Shown here: positions 49,838 to 63,099 of the stretch, in pieces
Layout: each line of letters opens with the position of its first letter
Position numbering within the stretch: position 1 is the first letter of the stretch
Source: Pilatotrama ljubarskyi
Lineage: Eukaryota > Basidiomycota > Agaricomycetes > Polyporales > Polyporaceae
Reading direction: 5' to 3'
NCBI GenBank assembly: GCA_022385805.1
Contig: MU277673.1
Coordinates: 554,511-618,510, forward strand
DNA: 64,000 nt
Position numbers and translations under genes: made by a program
Notes under the pieces: model-generated
The model's database searches: none
Told to the model about the DNA's origin: nothing
The model's input: the letters and a program-made list of their open reading frames with translations, nothing else

Positions 49838-52121
49838 ATGTCTCTCCTGGACCATCCAGAGCGCGCGGCGGTCTATCAGACCCCTCCAATTAGCAATGCA
49901 CCCACCTGGCGCGCTCGTCTGACATACAGCTGCAGGACAGTCGTTCGCCATGTATCGAAACACATAGGAGTAGGCATAATCTGTTCCGTGGCCTACTTTG
50001 ATCCGTGAGCCTCCAGCAAGACTGCCAAGTGCTATATCGCATCACTGACAGTATCTGGATGTTAGAGGCAACTGGAGCGTAGATCTCCAAGCGGGTTCCC
50101 TGTTCGGGTACAGACCTATGCTCTTCGTCCTGCTCATGGCCGGACTTGGTGCGATGGTTCTGCAGGTGAATAGCCACTATAACGGTTCCCAGCTCAATCT
50201 GACGCACGGGCTCAGTCCCTCGCTTTCAAACTGGGTTGTGTAACAGGTTTAGGTGCGCAAAATGGGAAGCGTGTTACCTCGCGAACGATACTGAGTTTGC
50301 CACTCAGATCTAGCATCGCACTGTCGAGCCGTCCTCCACGATCGCCCGCGACATAAGCGACTCATTCGCTATGCCGTCCTCTATCCGCTCTACGTACTTT
50401 CCGAGATTGCAATAGTGAGCACGGACCTGGCGGAATTGCTGGGCTCCGCCATAGGCCTTTGCCTCATCTTTCCGTCTATTCCCCTTTGGGCTGCGGTTCT
50501 CATTACTGCCTCCGACGTTCTGATTTTCCTGATCCTCGGTGATCCTTCCCGTGGCCATGGACGCCCTGTGAAGATCTTCGAATACACCGTTATGGCTCTA
50601 GTGAGTACCGTGGTATGACCACCGCACCCGTTTTGACAGAGAACGCCTCAGGTAGCCGCCGTGTTTATCTGTTTCGTGGTACTCCTCGCGCGAGTAGGCC
50701 CTGATTGGGGTGAGACTTTTCTTGGGTACATTCCCTCAAAGGGTCTCTTCCAAACAAAACCCGATGCCTTGTACACCGGTGAGCACTTCGTTGTTTCGCT
50801 AATTCTGCTCTGGTGCGATGCTCAATTGCATCCGTTTCAGCCGTTGGGATTCTCGGTGCTACCGTGATGCCCCATGCCCTCTTCCTCGGGTCATATCTTG
50901 CCACCCAAGATCGCATTGCTCCACCTCCAGTACTTCCTGTTCCTGCGTCTTCTGGTGCAATTGACCTACGGAGCAGAGCAAGAGCGTGGTTGAAATCCCT
51001 GTTTACCATCTCACGTGCTGAGCGTATCGCGGCTTCGAGAGAATACCGCGACAAGTACGGACGACAGAATAACGATCTCGGCTTCATCCGTGCGCACCTG
51101 TCTCATGGACTGGTGGATGTGATTGCAAGCTTGTTGGGTGTCGCTGTGCCAATAAACTCCGCGTAAGCAGATATCTCGACATATAGCCTCTTTATCAGGC
51201 CCCTGACTATGACCTCTCAGAATTCTCGTCATTGCTGCGGCGGTCTTCTTCAAAGACGACGGTTCATCAGCATCTTCCGCCCCTGCTGGCCTATTCGATG
51301 CGCACGATCTGATCCAGCAGCACATCGGGACAGGTACTGCATTCCGTTATCGTAAATCACATCCACATTTTTGACTGATCGAATCACGCCTCCCCCAGCC
51401 GCCGCATTCCTATTTGCCCTCGCACTGCTATGCGCGGGCCAAACTGCAAGCATCACGGCCACTCTCGCAGGCCAAATCGTATCTGAAGGGTTCATCGAAT
51501 GGCGCGTCTCCGTGAGTACAAGCCCGCTATGCTTCGAGGCGGCATGTTCCTCATTGCACGTGCTTCTCCGCTCTTTTGCTGTAGCCGTTCCTCCGGAGAA
51601 TCATCACCCGCCTCATCGGCCTGATACCCTCCGTCGTCGTTGCCATCGCGGTGGGGAGGCGTGGAATCGACACCCTCCTGGTGGCCTCGCAGGTCGCGCT
51701 CGCGATCGTCCTCCCCTTTGTCGCCGCGCCTCTCATCCTGCTGACGTCATCTAAGTCTGTGATGTCCGTGCGGCGACCTTCGACTGTGGCAGGTCCTGCG
51801 AACGAGCTGTCCACGTCGGTGTCAGTCTCCGCGCAAGTTCCGCCGGTTCTCCCGATGCCGGATCGCGTCGAAGAGACCCTGCGCCCTGCGCAGCATGATT
51901 TCGATGGATTGGACGAGAAGAGCAGTGTCGTCGTCGAGGAGTTGAAGGATGAACGCCAGCCGCAAGATGCGGCAGAGGTAGAGCTGTCAAGCGACGAGGA
52001 CGGTTACATCTCGTTTTCGAATCATTGGGTCATAGTAGCCATTTCCTCCCTCATCTTCTTCATAATCTTAGCTGCCAATGTCTATGCCATCGTGATGCTG
52101 GCATTAGGACAAGGGGGATAG
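49838..52121 (+). CDS. SMF1: NRAMP-family divalent metal transporter
   Basis: Exons start 49838-50004, 50066-50165, 50216-50252 (37 nt), 50308 onward. The joined sequence has the NRAMP signature: GVGIICSVAYFDPGNWSVDL (with the metal-binding DPGN), QAGSLFGYRPMLFVLLM, FKLGCVTGLDLASHCR, PLYVLSEIAIVSTDLAELLG, then ILGATVMPHALFLGSYLATQ (helix 6 MPH motif) and LCAGQTASITATLAGQ. It moves Mn2+, Fe2+ or similar ions with protons, probably at the plasma or endosomal membrane. A long acidic loop (about 51780-52010) precedes the final membrane span (WVIVAISSLIFFIILAANVY). Without the 37-nt exon the gene looks frameshifted; with it the frame is intact. The symbol is by family only. Confidence 0.92.
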
Positions 52122-52339
52122 GCTGTCCACCGTAGACGCACCGAGTAGACATTGTACTGCTTCGTCATGGTCCTTCGGACAGAGCCGTGTAATTTATTTT
52201 CTTTTCCCTGTTCGCCCACTCTTGTGAAGAGTACGGTGTATTGTGTACCGCCTAGTGCTGCGACCAGATATTGTGAATTATGGTGTTTGAGTTTCATGGC
52301 CCGGCCGCGGGATCATCCACAGGGGAGAAAAAGAAACTA

Positions 52340-52422
52340 GCCCACCGCGAGGGTCGAACTCGCAGCCTTCAGATCACCCGCTAGTAAGAGTCTGACGCTC
52401 TATCCGATTGAGCTAGGCGGGC
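52340..52422 (-). tRNA. tRNA-Lys (CUU) with a 10-nt intron
   Basis: On the minus strand a full cloverleaf is seen: acceptor GCCCGCC paired with GGTGGGC (one G-U), D arm GCTCAATCGGATAGAGC, anticodon stem TCAGA/TCTGA, and T arm GCGAGTTCGACCCTCGC. The anticodon CTT is followed by A37 and a 10-nt insert (52375-52384) at the canonical intron position between bases 37 and 38. It lies between the NRAMP gene and the carboxypeptidase gene. Confidence 0.93.
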
Positions 52423-52595
52423 GATACTCATTGGCGCTTGTAGCAAAACATGACCGCGTAAATGCCTTGTACGCAGCGAACCTATAATTGTAGACTGTAC
52501 TGCGCTGACAGGAAGCGGTACATTACGATACGATAGAGGTGGTACAGGTGATAGTACCACTGGCCAATGTGGCTCGATGTATGCAGGGCACAGTG

Positions 52596-55026
52596 CTAGA
52601 GTGGTAAACCGATCGCAACGAGCATAGCTGCAAAGAGGCCCCAGAGAGAGGTCAGCGTCAGAAGCGATGAGTTAGGCTGTGTCGTGGAGGGTCCCGCCGC
52701 AGTGGAACCAGTGCTGCCGCCCATGGTACTCGTAGTCTGCAAGGACGTAGGGGCGAGGGAATTGTTGCTCATGATCTGGGAGAACATCTGGAAGGCGGCC
52801 TGACCGACTGCCAGGGTACCGTGGGTATATGCGGGGACTTCGTGGCCGCTACGGAGGAGCTATCAGCATCAGGTCCACGTATATTACGGTTCACTCACGC
52901 TCCGAATATGCGGACGTAGGAGAAGGTGCCTGCGTTCTTGTACAGACCGGCTGCCTGGCCGTCGACAGTGAAGTTGGCAAATTCTTGCTTGGCGAACTCG
53001 CTGCTGAACTTTGTTTGCAAGGCTGCGACCTGCGGACAGAGAGTGAGCAAGTCACACCTCCACGTGTCTCATATGACGCATACCATGGCTTCCACCCCGT
53101 TGAAGTTCAAGATGTAGTCCTGCGTGTATGCCATTGGGTCAAGAGGCGGGAGGGACAAACAGTTGAGACAGCCATACCGCATCGCCATCGTAGATGATCG
53201 TCCGTACACTGGCATTGATGACCTTCTCCAGCAACGGCCGCGAGTTTCGCATCCAATCGCCGGTCTCAGCGAAGTTGAAGTAGATGTCGTCACTGCTCAT
53301 CACCCAGGCAGATTCAGCTCCGATGGTCTTCATGAGCGAGGTATTGGTGAGATACGGCGCAAGATCCGGGGGGTAGGGATCGGGCTCTGTGCTCAGGATG
53401 TAATAGGGGTCGTACGGGCCCAGCACAGCCGTCAAGATCTCGCTATTGCAGAAGTCCTGCGCGTTCGAGCAAATGTCGTCGCTGCCACCGCTATTGCACG
53501 CGACGATCTGAGCGGAGCGGGTGAGCGTACAATCCCGGGAGCAAACTCAGTACATACCTGATCTCTGCAGCCTCCCGAGCGGTTCCATGCTTCTGTTGCC
53601 TTCTGCAGAGTATCAGCGGACACCAAAGGATGGTATCTAGCAGCAAAACAGGTGGGCCAATAGCACCATACAATGGTCAACGAGGGGCGTTCTGCACGCA
53701 CGGGTTCGACGCTGAATATGACAGGTATCCCGGGTACTGTGAGAGGGGATCCTACGGGAGAAGGCGTGTCAGCAGACTGTATGGCGCGCGGCTGCAATGC
53801 AACACACGTACGGTGAGGCCGTCACCAATTCCCAAAAACTTCAAGTTGATGGAAGTGCCATTCACGGTACCATTAGCGATGCCCGCGTTCTGGTCCAGGA
53901 TGTAGCTGGAACCCGGTGTCAGCATGCTCCATTTAGCAGGAACAAATTAATCATGGCTTACGCAGCAATTGTAGGGCCATAGTGACCTCCGTAGCTATAT
54001 CAGATCTCGTTAGCGATGCTGTGCCCTGATGATCACGGCGAGGCATTGCGCACGACTCGGTCCAGAGAGCAAAGTCTGCTTTCTTGTATTTGGAGAATTT
54101 CGAGTCCGCGAAAAACATTTGCAGGAACTGTGTTTCGAGCCGGTCAGCCCGTGCGGTCCGATTGCTCAATGCGCGACAAGACAGTTGGAAGCATGCGGCC
54201 TTGGATCGGATACACACCTTCCACACGTCCTCTGCGGCCTGCTGGGAGGTGCCAACTTTGGTCTCGCCATGGGAGAACCCTGTGCCCACGGGCTGGTCAA
54301 GGTACAGCCTACAGAAACAGAAGCGCGTCAATATTTGAACTGTGGGGCATAAGGCGACCCAAGGCGTCGTGGAGTGTGCTCACATGTTGGAGATATTGTT
54401 CCACGAGTAAGGGTTCAGCGTGACGCCAGAGCTATCGTTCGTAATCCTGCACGGCCCGTTCTCCTGGAATAGGCCTATCATCGACGAGCTCCCCGGCTGT
54501 CGGCAATGTAGGTCAATTGAACTTCAGGCAAGGCCCCTCCGAAAGGCAGCACTTACTCCACCATTGAGCCAAATCGTAAGAGGTGCCGAGTCGGAATTGT
54601 TCCGAGACGCAAAGAACCAGAACCTAGGCCGAGAGAAGTCCCGGGAGAGCGGGGAATTGTCAGCCAAGTACGCAGGCAAATGGATACCCGGGTTCGAGGT
54701 GATTTAGTGTGAAACACGAGGTGCAGACATGCTTACCAAAGGCTCTGGTTGTCTGTCAGGTCACCATAACCGGAGGCTTGATACACGCCAGGTGTGGTCT
54801 CGCACACCCCACTGTTCTCGACGACTCGAAGCTTTCCTGGGGTAGTGTTCGCGGCGGCACTGCCGTCAGTGGCGGCTAGTACGGGCTTCTTGAGTTGCGC
54901 GCGTGTCGCAGGGTCTGCTCCCCCTCCAATCACGCCATTGTAGACAGGGACTTGTCCAGCAAGAACCTGTGCGAGGGCCGGCAAGATGCACAATAGGGCC
55001 GCCCGACCGGGCGTACGTAGGAGCAT
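52596..55026 (-). CDS. GPI-type serine carboxypeptidase (family S10)
   Basis: A signal peptide ([17 protein letters not shown]) is followed by the S10 core: [65 protein letters not shown], and the nucleophile motif [18 protein letters not shown]. The catalytic Asp is likely in IIYDGDAVW and the His in [11 protein letters not shown]. The C-terminus has a Ser/Thr-rich stalk and a hydrophobic end ([20 protein letters not shown]), typical of GPI anchoring. It should remove C-terminal residues from peptides at the cell surface or outside. Many short introns are present; start and stop are clear, internal joints less so. Confidence 0.9.
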
Positions 55027-58000
55027 GTACGCGGTCGAGCTGGTTCGGAAAGTGAAAGAAAAAGTCTGAGGCTGCACCTCACAATGGTACACAGGCCCCG
55101 ATTGTTGTCTGCGAAAGAGTGTGAGCGTGCAGCTGCCTACCGACTCGAACGGGCGGGTTGCGTGGCTGGTGGTTGTTGAAACTAAACTTGGCAGCGTCGG
55201 ACGGCGGAGGGAGCTGTCCATCAAGCGAGGATGGCTATGCACTTGATAGGACCTTCCAAATCAGGCGCTCGGTTCATCAAGTAAGTACGCTAGTCCAACT
55301 AGAGCGTCGTAAAAGAGTGTCGTTCTGAAGACGTTCTGGCCATTCTGATTATTACCACCTAGCGAACGAAAGATCCAAGGCCTGTCTAAGGCCGCTGAGA
55401 CGTGACCTGGCCCATCAAGAAGAGACTGCCAACGTGCGCTTCCGAGGGCTGGGACCTGACTCGATGCTGTAGCGCCCACTGCCGTCGCCTGTGTGACGTG
55501 CGGTGCCCGATTGCACCCCGCAGACGTCGACAACCCAGCGGCACTGGCACGCTCGGCTTCTCACACCGAGGCGTCCCATGCAGAACCACAATCAGTATTC
55601 CAACCCGAGTGCTGTCGGACATCCAGCCATCCAGCGCGCAGCTCCTCGTCAATGTTCAACCTACCCGGACGCGCCACGATATCGGAAACGACTCTTGGAT
55701 GTCCAGCCATCGCTTCGTCTGGCGGTGTAGCCGGTGTCTGTCTGCCCGGCGTTCTCGACAGGTACGGCCTTGAAATCATATCGATCCACGGTGACTGCAG
55801 TGCCGTCGGCGAGCATGCTGATAGTACGAGCTGTTGCGAACCCAAACCACCTTCGTGGAGCGAAGTCGTATTGAAATCGTATAGCAAGCTCAAACGCAGC
55901 GTTGTACCTGAAGCTTCGGATTCGGACCACGCGGGAATGCCACGTCAAGGGGCTCTTCCGGACACACCACGCGCCGGCCACCTCGGAAGGTCCGATGGAT
56001 CTCGGATGGAGCAAGTAGATGTTGTGGCTTCGGTGACGGCTCAGCGCGATTCCCGCGAGGCTCGAAGGTATACGTACATGTCGCCGCACACATTTCTGAG
56101 CCGAATGTCTTCATTGGATGACGCCTCGCGTAAGACGCGCAACATCCATCCGCTGACCACGAGTTGGTGGCATGGGGACGTTGTGGCGGAAAATACCAGT
56201 CGACATACGGTGAGAATGTCCGCTTTCTACGGGGGCCCCGACCGAGGCGTCTGTCGTCGACTCCATGGAAACGGAAGAATGTCAGCTCGTCTGGGTGGTC
56301 TGTCTCGGAACAAAGGGCCCACCAATAAAGCATATCGACCGTCGTGCCTGCTTCCTGACGGAACGGTACCGGCGGGCACAATGCGGACTCTGCAGAACAC
56401 TCACCCGACAACGTAGACATGATGCTCGTGCTTGTTGAAATCTTAGGATACGTATCCCGCTGCCGCCCTAACGATGTCCGCGTGTACCCTCACCTTGCGC
56501 CTGTATGACTGCAGAGCGTCACCAACACCTTCTTGACAGATTCCAGGACCGGGCCACGATGGCCCGAGCGTAGAGTGGCAGTGACGTTGGACAATGGAGC
56601 CGGGGCACCGGGTGCGACTAGGAGAGTACGGCATACCATGATGTTCTCCGGATGGGAGCAATGCGTCGAGCCTGCTTCAAGTTCGAGGCAGTCGATATCG
56701 AGACCCGCCGCACGTCCAACTTGTGATGAACCACCCGGACCGCAGGGCGATCGCAGAAGCTCCGAGCAGCCCGATTTCGACCTTGATCCCGCGGAAGGTA
56801 GAGGGGTACGAATATCCACATCTCGAGTGGTTTCATCGGTGGGAATTCGTCTGTCGGGGAAATCCTGGATCGTTACTTACCAACGTAACGGCAGTGATGG
56901 CGGGAGGAACATCACAGGTGGCCGTCTTCTCAGGATGCGTTCACATGCGTATTATTCAGCTGCGGCGCGACGAGACAGGGGCTGGCTGTATCCAGAGCAA
57001 AGGTAGGACCAGGAGAGGACTTCAGTCGTTCCGCAGTCACCAGCCGAACCGAGGTCGACGGCGTACATATACTGCTGCTTAACTGCGTATACTGCGGCTT
57101 GTGCGCGCGCAGCTACAGCATGGCTTGACCGCAAGACGTCGAAGAGCACACTGGCTGCGGAGTGGGACCTGACAAGGACGGGCTCTCGAGCCCGTAAGCG
57201 GGCCCGCTAGCAGGGAAGCGGAAGGGGACGTCGATTTTGATCTTCATAGATTGCCGGACTAACGCGTAGCCTGCCATCAAAAAATAACGTGACAGGAGAC
57301 AGTCCTCCACTGACCAAGCACATCCAAGCACCGACATTGCATCCGGCAGAAGAGCGGTAAGCTTTGCGAGTTGCGGTCGCACCTTCCCACCACAGCTCAT
57401 CATCGGCGGACTTGCACGACCGGAAGAGCTGTATGAGGTACTGTCTGCATCGTCGGTAAGTTGCGCTAGAAGGTAAGGTCTAAACTTGATGGAACTCACG
57501 CGTACTGTTCGGACAATGTGCCCATCGTGATGGCGGTATGTTTACGAGCGAGGACGATGCGGATGCCTTGGAGATATCTCAGAGCATTTTGACAGATGGC
57601 GATGAGGGTGTGATCGATATATCTACGAACGAGTTAGGAAATGAGATCACTCGAGGATCCGCGGCGAAAGCTGTTCGCCGTGATGTACCACACTGGAACA
57701 GACTGTAGCTGTGTCGTGCAATAGGAGCGCAGCTTGCGGGCATGCTGAGCGGCACGCGGAGACAATGGTCGTCGGCTGGCAGGAGCAGTTGCTTTGTGGG
57801 CTTCGAAGCCACGCACGGCTGGTTTCGGAGATGACCTCCGCGTTCTAGTCGAGTATGATCCTCCCTTCGCACAAGAAGAATGGAGACGGGCCTCCCCTGT
57901 AGTACGGAAGCATGCGAACTGAATTGTGACGCTGGTCCTGGACAGAGCCGGAAGCAGCGTGATTTTGAAACATCCAAATGGGGAAGAGACGGACGCAGAA

Positions 58001-59028
58001 CGGTGCGACACAACCGCTCAGTATTGTGCGCACCACTCGGAAACCCAGCGAGTTGGCAGAAGGGTTCAAGGCGACTGGGATGGGAGCGATTGAGACGAGT
58101 CTCCGATCAGTCGCGGAGCCTGTGGAACGCAGGTTTGGTAAGAGAGAAGGAGGGTTTAGTCAAGATGATGAGGGGGGAGATAGAGGAATCTCGGATGCGA
58201 GACAACGATCACAATTAAGTCGAAAGCAGCGAGGGAAAGGAGGAGGAGGGCGAGACGCTGCGTTTGGACCGGTCAGAAAGGCAAGCGGAGCATCGGTGCG
58301 GCGAGAGGCTGTGCAGGCCCAAGGCGCGGCATGGTGATTGGGAGAGGAAGGGCCCTGGCAGGAAGCTGATGGCTGTGATGCAGCATGATTCGCGGAGAGG
58401 AGGTTAAGGCAAGCTACAATGTGATGCAGCTGTGGCTGCATCGGGTGCGAGATCTCGTTCTCTGACCGCTCTCATGCGGCGGACCGCTTGCGTGATAGGA
58501 CCCCCAAACTCTGGCGCGGGCTGTCATGAGCTCACGGGGTAACATGCGCGCCTGGGCAGGGTGAGTCAGTGGGAGGCTAGGGCGGTCCCGCCGGGCTGAT
58601 GTCGCTGTTGTGTTGCGTCACCGGGGGGTTTATCCCGGAATGGCCGTCCTCGCAGAGGCTGCCGGCGAGGGCGTGCGGAGAAGCAGGACTCGAATCGATT
58701 GAGTTGAATTTGTTGTGAATAGTCGAGATGGAATCAGGGCAGCAGCAGTGGGTGGGGGGAAGGGGATACGCAGGGATGGCGGTTGGTGTACGGATGCCGC
58801 GTTGGCGAGGTGCCCAGAAAGGAAGCTGTATTGGTTGGGAGGAGCGGCCGGGGCTCGGCAAGGGGCCGCACAGCATTTGGCAGGTGGGAACGCAGGCGAC
58901 GTGTGCCTATTCCGCAGCACTCCTCCCTTTTCCTCTCCACCAACACCCTTGCATCCTCCCTCTGCCATCCTCCCGCCTTTTCTTCATATACGCCCCTTCC
59001 GCAGTTATAAACTCCCCTCATTCCTGCC
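55027..59028. other. Four-kilobase stretch without a recognised gene
   Basis: The longest plus-strand frame (55493-56416, 307 codons) has no motif and overlaps long frames on the minus strand. Minus-strand pieces look somewhat coding (around 55.67-55.90 kb, YNAAFELAIRFQYDF and LADGTAVTVDRYDFKAVPV; around 57.1-57.5 kb), so an unrecognised or decayed minus-strand gene is possible. The final 150 bp are pyrimidine-rich and belong to the C2H2 promoter. Confidence 0.45.
58918..59028 (+). promoter_or_regulatory. CT-rich promoter and TATA of C2H2 gene
   Basis: A CT-rich tract (58920-59000) is followed by a TTATAAA sequence near 59004-59010, about 20 bp before the start codon. The TATA copy may be too close to the ATG to be functional, so the pyrimidine tract is the more likely core element. 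Confidence 0.4.
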
Positions 59029-60242
59029 ATGGACGACCCAACTTTCGCCCAGTTCTATCCCCAGTCCGCCGCCTTCGAGCCTGCTGCTTATCACAAGGTC
59101 GACGCCGCAGCCCCACCCACCATAGCTCTCGACAACGGCGACAACCAGAAGCAGTCCTTCGACTTCTTCAACTACTCCCAGGGCACCCTAGACGTCGTCG
59201 CTCCTCACCCTGACCAGTTCGAACTTGAGCTTGACAACTCTCTTGCTGCCTTCGACGCAGAGCTGAGCATTCTACCGGTCGACACCGCCGATTTCTCCTT
59301 CTACCACTCGGCGACGCCTGCCTTCGGTCCTCCCTCCTCCTTCACCGTCTCGTCTGAGTCGGTGTCGGGTTATGATTCTGTCTACAACGACAGTATCTCA
59401 AGCCGTTCTGAAAGCTACTACAACCTCAGCGCCCACTCTCCCACGTCCAACTACCCCTCCAGCGTCTACTCTCTCACCCAAGAGCAGCTCGACATGGACT
59501 TCCAACGCATGGCCATGCCCACCGAGGACCACAACTCCTTCGGCGCCCTTCCGTCGTCTCCCTCCATCCGGAGCTCTCCCAGCAGCGTCCCCAATATCTC
59601 GCAGTATTCTCCTCCCTACTCCTCGCCCCGCGGCTCCTTTTCAGACTACGAGCCTGCGCAGCCGCAGCAGGTCCGGCTCGGCACTTCCGCTGCGTCCGAC
59701 TACTATCCGCAGGCGCAGGTGCAGATCAACAAGTACACCGGTGCCCGCGTCGTCCAGCAGCAGCACATGCGTTCCAACTCTAGCGTCTCGCCGCAGCTAT
59801 CCGGCGTGTCGCACCCGTCGCTCGCTGCGCAGAGGACGAAGCTCGACGGCCTGCACGACGACCCCAAGAGAAAGTACCAGTGCCCGACGTGCCCGCGAGG
59901 TATGACCAAGCGCTTGATGACGCATGCTCCACCGTCCTGACTCTCTTCACAGCCTTTGCGCGCGCCTACAATCTCAAGACCCACATCCAGACGCACGACC
60001 CCAACCGCCTCAAGCCGTACGCTTGTCACCACAAGTCGTGCGGGCGGTCTTTCAGTCGGAAGCATGACCTTACCCGGCATATGGTGTCTATACACCGGAC
60101 CGAGTCCATGGCATCTCTCGCGGCCAGCTCCAACCGCTCTATCGGCGTCGACAACGGCCATCGCTCTTGGTGCGAGCAGTGCGGCCGTAGCTGGGTCGGC
60201 AAGGGCAAGGAGAAGGGCTGTGAGTGCGACGACGTCAAGTAG
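59029..60242 (+). CDS. C2H2 zinc-finger transcription factor
   Basis: Exons 59029-59899 and 59953-60242 give 386 residues. The C-terminal part has two C2H2 fingers: KYQCPTCPRAFARAYNLKTH, split by the only intron, and YACHHKSCGRSFSRKHDLTR followed by HMVSIH. The HDPNRLKPY linker type and tandem arrangement recall fungal regulators of the Azf1/Crz1 type, but I cannot name an orthologue. The N-terminal 280 residues are rich in Ser, Tyr, Pro and Gln, an activation-like disordered region. After the fingers the tail has four cysteines (CEQCGRSW, then GCECDDVK), perhaps a small extra metal site. It likely binds DNA in the nucleus. Confidence 0.9.
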
Positions 60243-62750
60243 ATGAATGCGGCCGTATATACGTGTTTGGCCTCCGCTGGTTTGCGTACGTCCGCTACGA
60301 TATCCTTCGTCGACATATGCTCAATTTGCCTTACAGCGCTAGGCAACAATCACGTCCGTCTAGCGGTGTAGAGATTCCGTTCATTGTCCCCAACGTCGAT
60401 TGGCCGTGGTATGCTCTACACCGTGACGACGATGATGTTTCGGTGCGCGCTTTGTGTTGTCCACCGGGTCTGGGTTCCGTTATGCCCCGTTGCTAGGCAT
60501 ATAAGCGCCGTCCGACGTCCCCGCCCCATTGCCTTTCATCGAACTTCTTGATTGATTGTCTGGCAAACCCACTCCCTATGCCCCTCTTTCTCCCTCGCTG
60601 ATGTGCCGTCGGCCCTTTCGCCCCCGTCGTTTATCGGTTTATCAATGCGCCCGCCTTCCCCTTATCTTTTTCATACGTGTCTTGCTATCATAGTAACCCT
60701 TACCCTCGCGTTCAGTTGCCTGCCAATAACGTTCGCGTGAAACTCGTACGGTCATACGATTGATCTTCTGCCTCGAGCTGTATCCACATTATTTATAGAA
60801 CAGCAAACACATACATGTTGCTGCATTATCCGCTGCGTCGAAATCTCAATAAAGAGAGATCAATCCAGTACCGACCTCAACCTGCCTTCAAGGTCTTTGG
60901 GACGGGTACATTCTTGGTGCTATTCGCATGCGGCTCAGCATGCGAACGCGGACTCACCGGTATATGGTGAGCCACCTCGTCCCATGCACGAAGGATTCCA
61001 CTCACAGCGATTCTTCGTATGTGCTCACGTAGTCTTGTATAGGCAGCTCCGGGACAGGTCGTTGCACCTTGTGCGCCCAGTAGCTAGCGCTATCTACCTT
61101 TGCGCCCTCCACTCGCGATAATCGCCGAGCAGCGTGCCAGTGCAGCGCCGGTCGATCCCGACATGTCGAGTTGCTCCTGCACTGTTGGCAACCGCGCCCA
61201 GGAGCCGAAGAACCTCCCCGTTTGAAATGTCCCTCGCACCTCCGCTTCGCAGATCTGCGCATGGGTCCGATGCACACAGTCGCGTTCGCTCAAGGTCCCT
61301 GGCACGGTATCGTGGGACTCCTGTGGGTCCATGTGGACGGCGATGCTGGAAGAGGCGCCCGGGCCCGTGTGCGGGATGCACGCAGCCTGCCACTGCCGCC
61401 GGTACCCACCGGGCAACAAAGCGGGTGGCGGCGGAGAACTGCCCAGCCTTGTATTGCCGGGCGCCGTGTCTACTTCAGGTACGCTGGGTCTCAGTGGAAA
61501 TGCACCCGGGTTGATTGTCGTCTGTCCCTTCCCGTCGTGATTGGTAGCATTTGTGTATGCTCAACCCGGCTTCGGAGCTCGAGGTTCGAAGGAGCCCGGG
61601 CGGCTTTCACAGCGTACCGCATGCTATGAGGAGTATAATAATTCGCGCAACAGGCCTCGAGCTCGGATGCAGGACACGACTGCAAGTACGGTACAAATGG
61701 AAGCCGTCCCCGAAGTCACTCACCCCCGTCAGATCTTCAGGCTCTACGTCTCTTCTCGAATCCCTATACTTTCGAACTTGCTCTGCAGCGCTCGGAACCG
61801 CGGCCGACCAGATGCACTGTGGAAGGACATCGGAACCCGGGCTCCGTGGATGGACTAGGTTACGTCGTGACGTGGAGGGTCTGGTACTTTTGTGCCCATG
61901 TATTTTCATCACAGGAGCGGTGAGCACTGTGAAGGATACTGTGCCGGCAGCGTCCGTCACCCTGCACACTGCAGCCTCTGCATACGCTGTATTGCCACCA
62001 GGAGGCTTGGTCAGTTCTTCGGTGGCGAGTACAACACCCGCTGTGAGCCCCAGATGTCTCTTATGCATGTCAGGCTTCCTCGCGGCTTCACTGAAGTCTT
62101 CAACTGTACCTATGTACACGAGCCTGGCCGCCGCTCAGGCGTACGCATCATATGCTTTAGTGCGAATCCCGAACCGTGCTGCGGGAAACCGGACGTATGT
62201 CTCTTCACCGCTAGAAATCGAGCATTGATGTCACCTTGACGCATGGCAGGGGCGGTATGTAGATCATCCAGGCTGCAAACTTCGCGAATGTGCTCCCGAG
62301 AGAGCTTTGTGCCTTTGAGCGCTTGGTCAACTTGGTCACGACTTTGCATATCGTGTCACGTGACAGGCGTAGTAATGAGCGCCACCAGCGCGACAACGGC
62401 TCACCGCGATAGTCCTCTGAATCGCGAACGTGTCGTTGAGGGGTGGTGCGCTACCCCTTTGAACGTTCTAGGAGTTTCTGAGGGCGGTCTGGCTGCACGG
62501 ATGTTCTGTCCCTGCGAATCATGTGTACATGAAGCGGGCAAAGGTGTCGTGTCTTCACGAGATGAAGCTACCGCGTCTGACCTCCATTTGACCTCCCAAA
62601 ATGCATGGCGCAACAGTCGCAGGGCCTCATGAGCGGACGCATGCCCGAAGGGAACGTTCTGGACCGAATGCAATCCACTTGTTCTCCCCTGAGAGAGGGA
62701 ATCTTGGCCGAACGACGGACGCTAACTCTGTTCTGGTTCGGACGGGCATT

Positions 62751-62877
62751 AGAGCTGTTTTGCTCGCCCCCAAATTCCTTGGGTGGAGCGTCCTAGGCCA
62801 ATCATATCGCTGGATTTTTGGGCGCCTTACCATTCAAGGCAGGTGGTCAAAGTTTCCCTGGCCAGCAAAACAGCTCT
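62751..62877. repeat. 14-bp inverted repeat in catalase upstream region
   Basis: AGAGCTGTTTTGCT at 62751-62764 is matched by its exact reverse complement AGCAAAACAGCTCT at 62864-62877. The arms lie about 400 and 280 bp before the catalase start codon. Confidence 0.6.
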
Positions 62878-63099
62878 ATTGGAGAGGAGAAGCGCCGCAG
62901 CCAATGGAGAGGAGCGCAAATGATCATGGGCTCTGGCTCGGAATACGCGTTTCATCATAGGCGAACCTGGGCGAGTGGATCCAGGAAGCCAGCTGCCAGC
63001 ATATCCCGGGCGAACTTGCCTTCCTATTCGGGCACGCACTCCGTCAGAGTGATCGAGTGGTGACGTCGTCTCTGCTCGCCCTCCCTGGCCCCGCTCCTC

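Noticed and set aside
49800..49896. Short frame MSSPHFPAHVP upstream of the NRAMP start
   Set aside because: It ends at a stop within about 32 codons and is out of frame with the transporter; the ATG at 49838 gives the conserved frame.
50166..50307. Apparent frameshift in the NRAMP gene
   Set aside because: A 37-nt exon at 50216-50252 with proper splice sites restores the conserved FKLGCVTGLDLA segment.
55493..56416. 307-codon plus-strand open frame
   Set aside because: No domain and low-complexity, shuffled-looking composition; the minus strand of the same DNA looks more coding-like.
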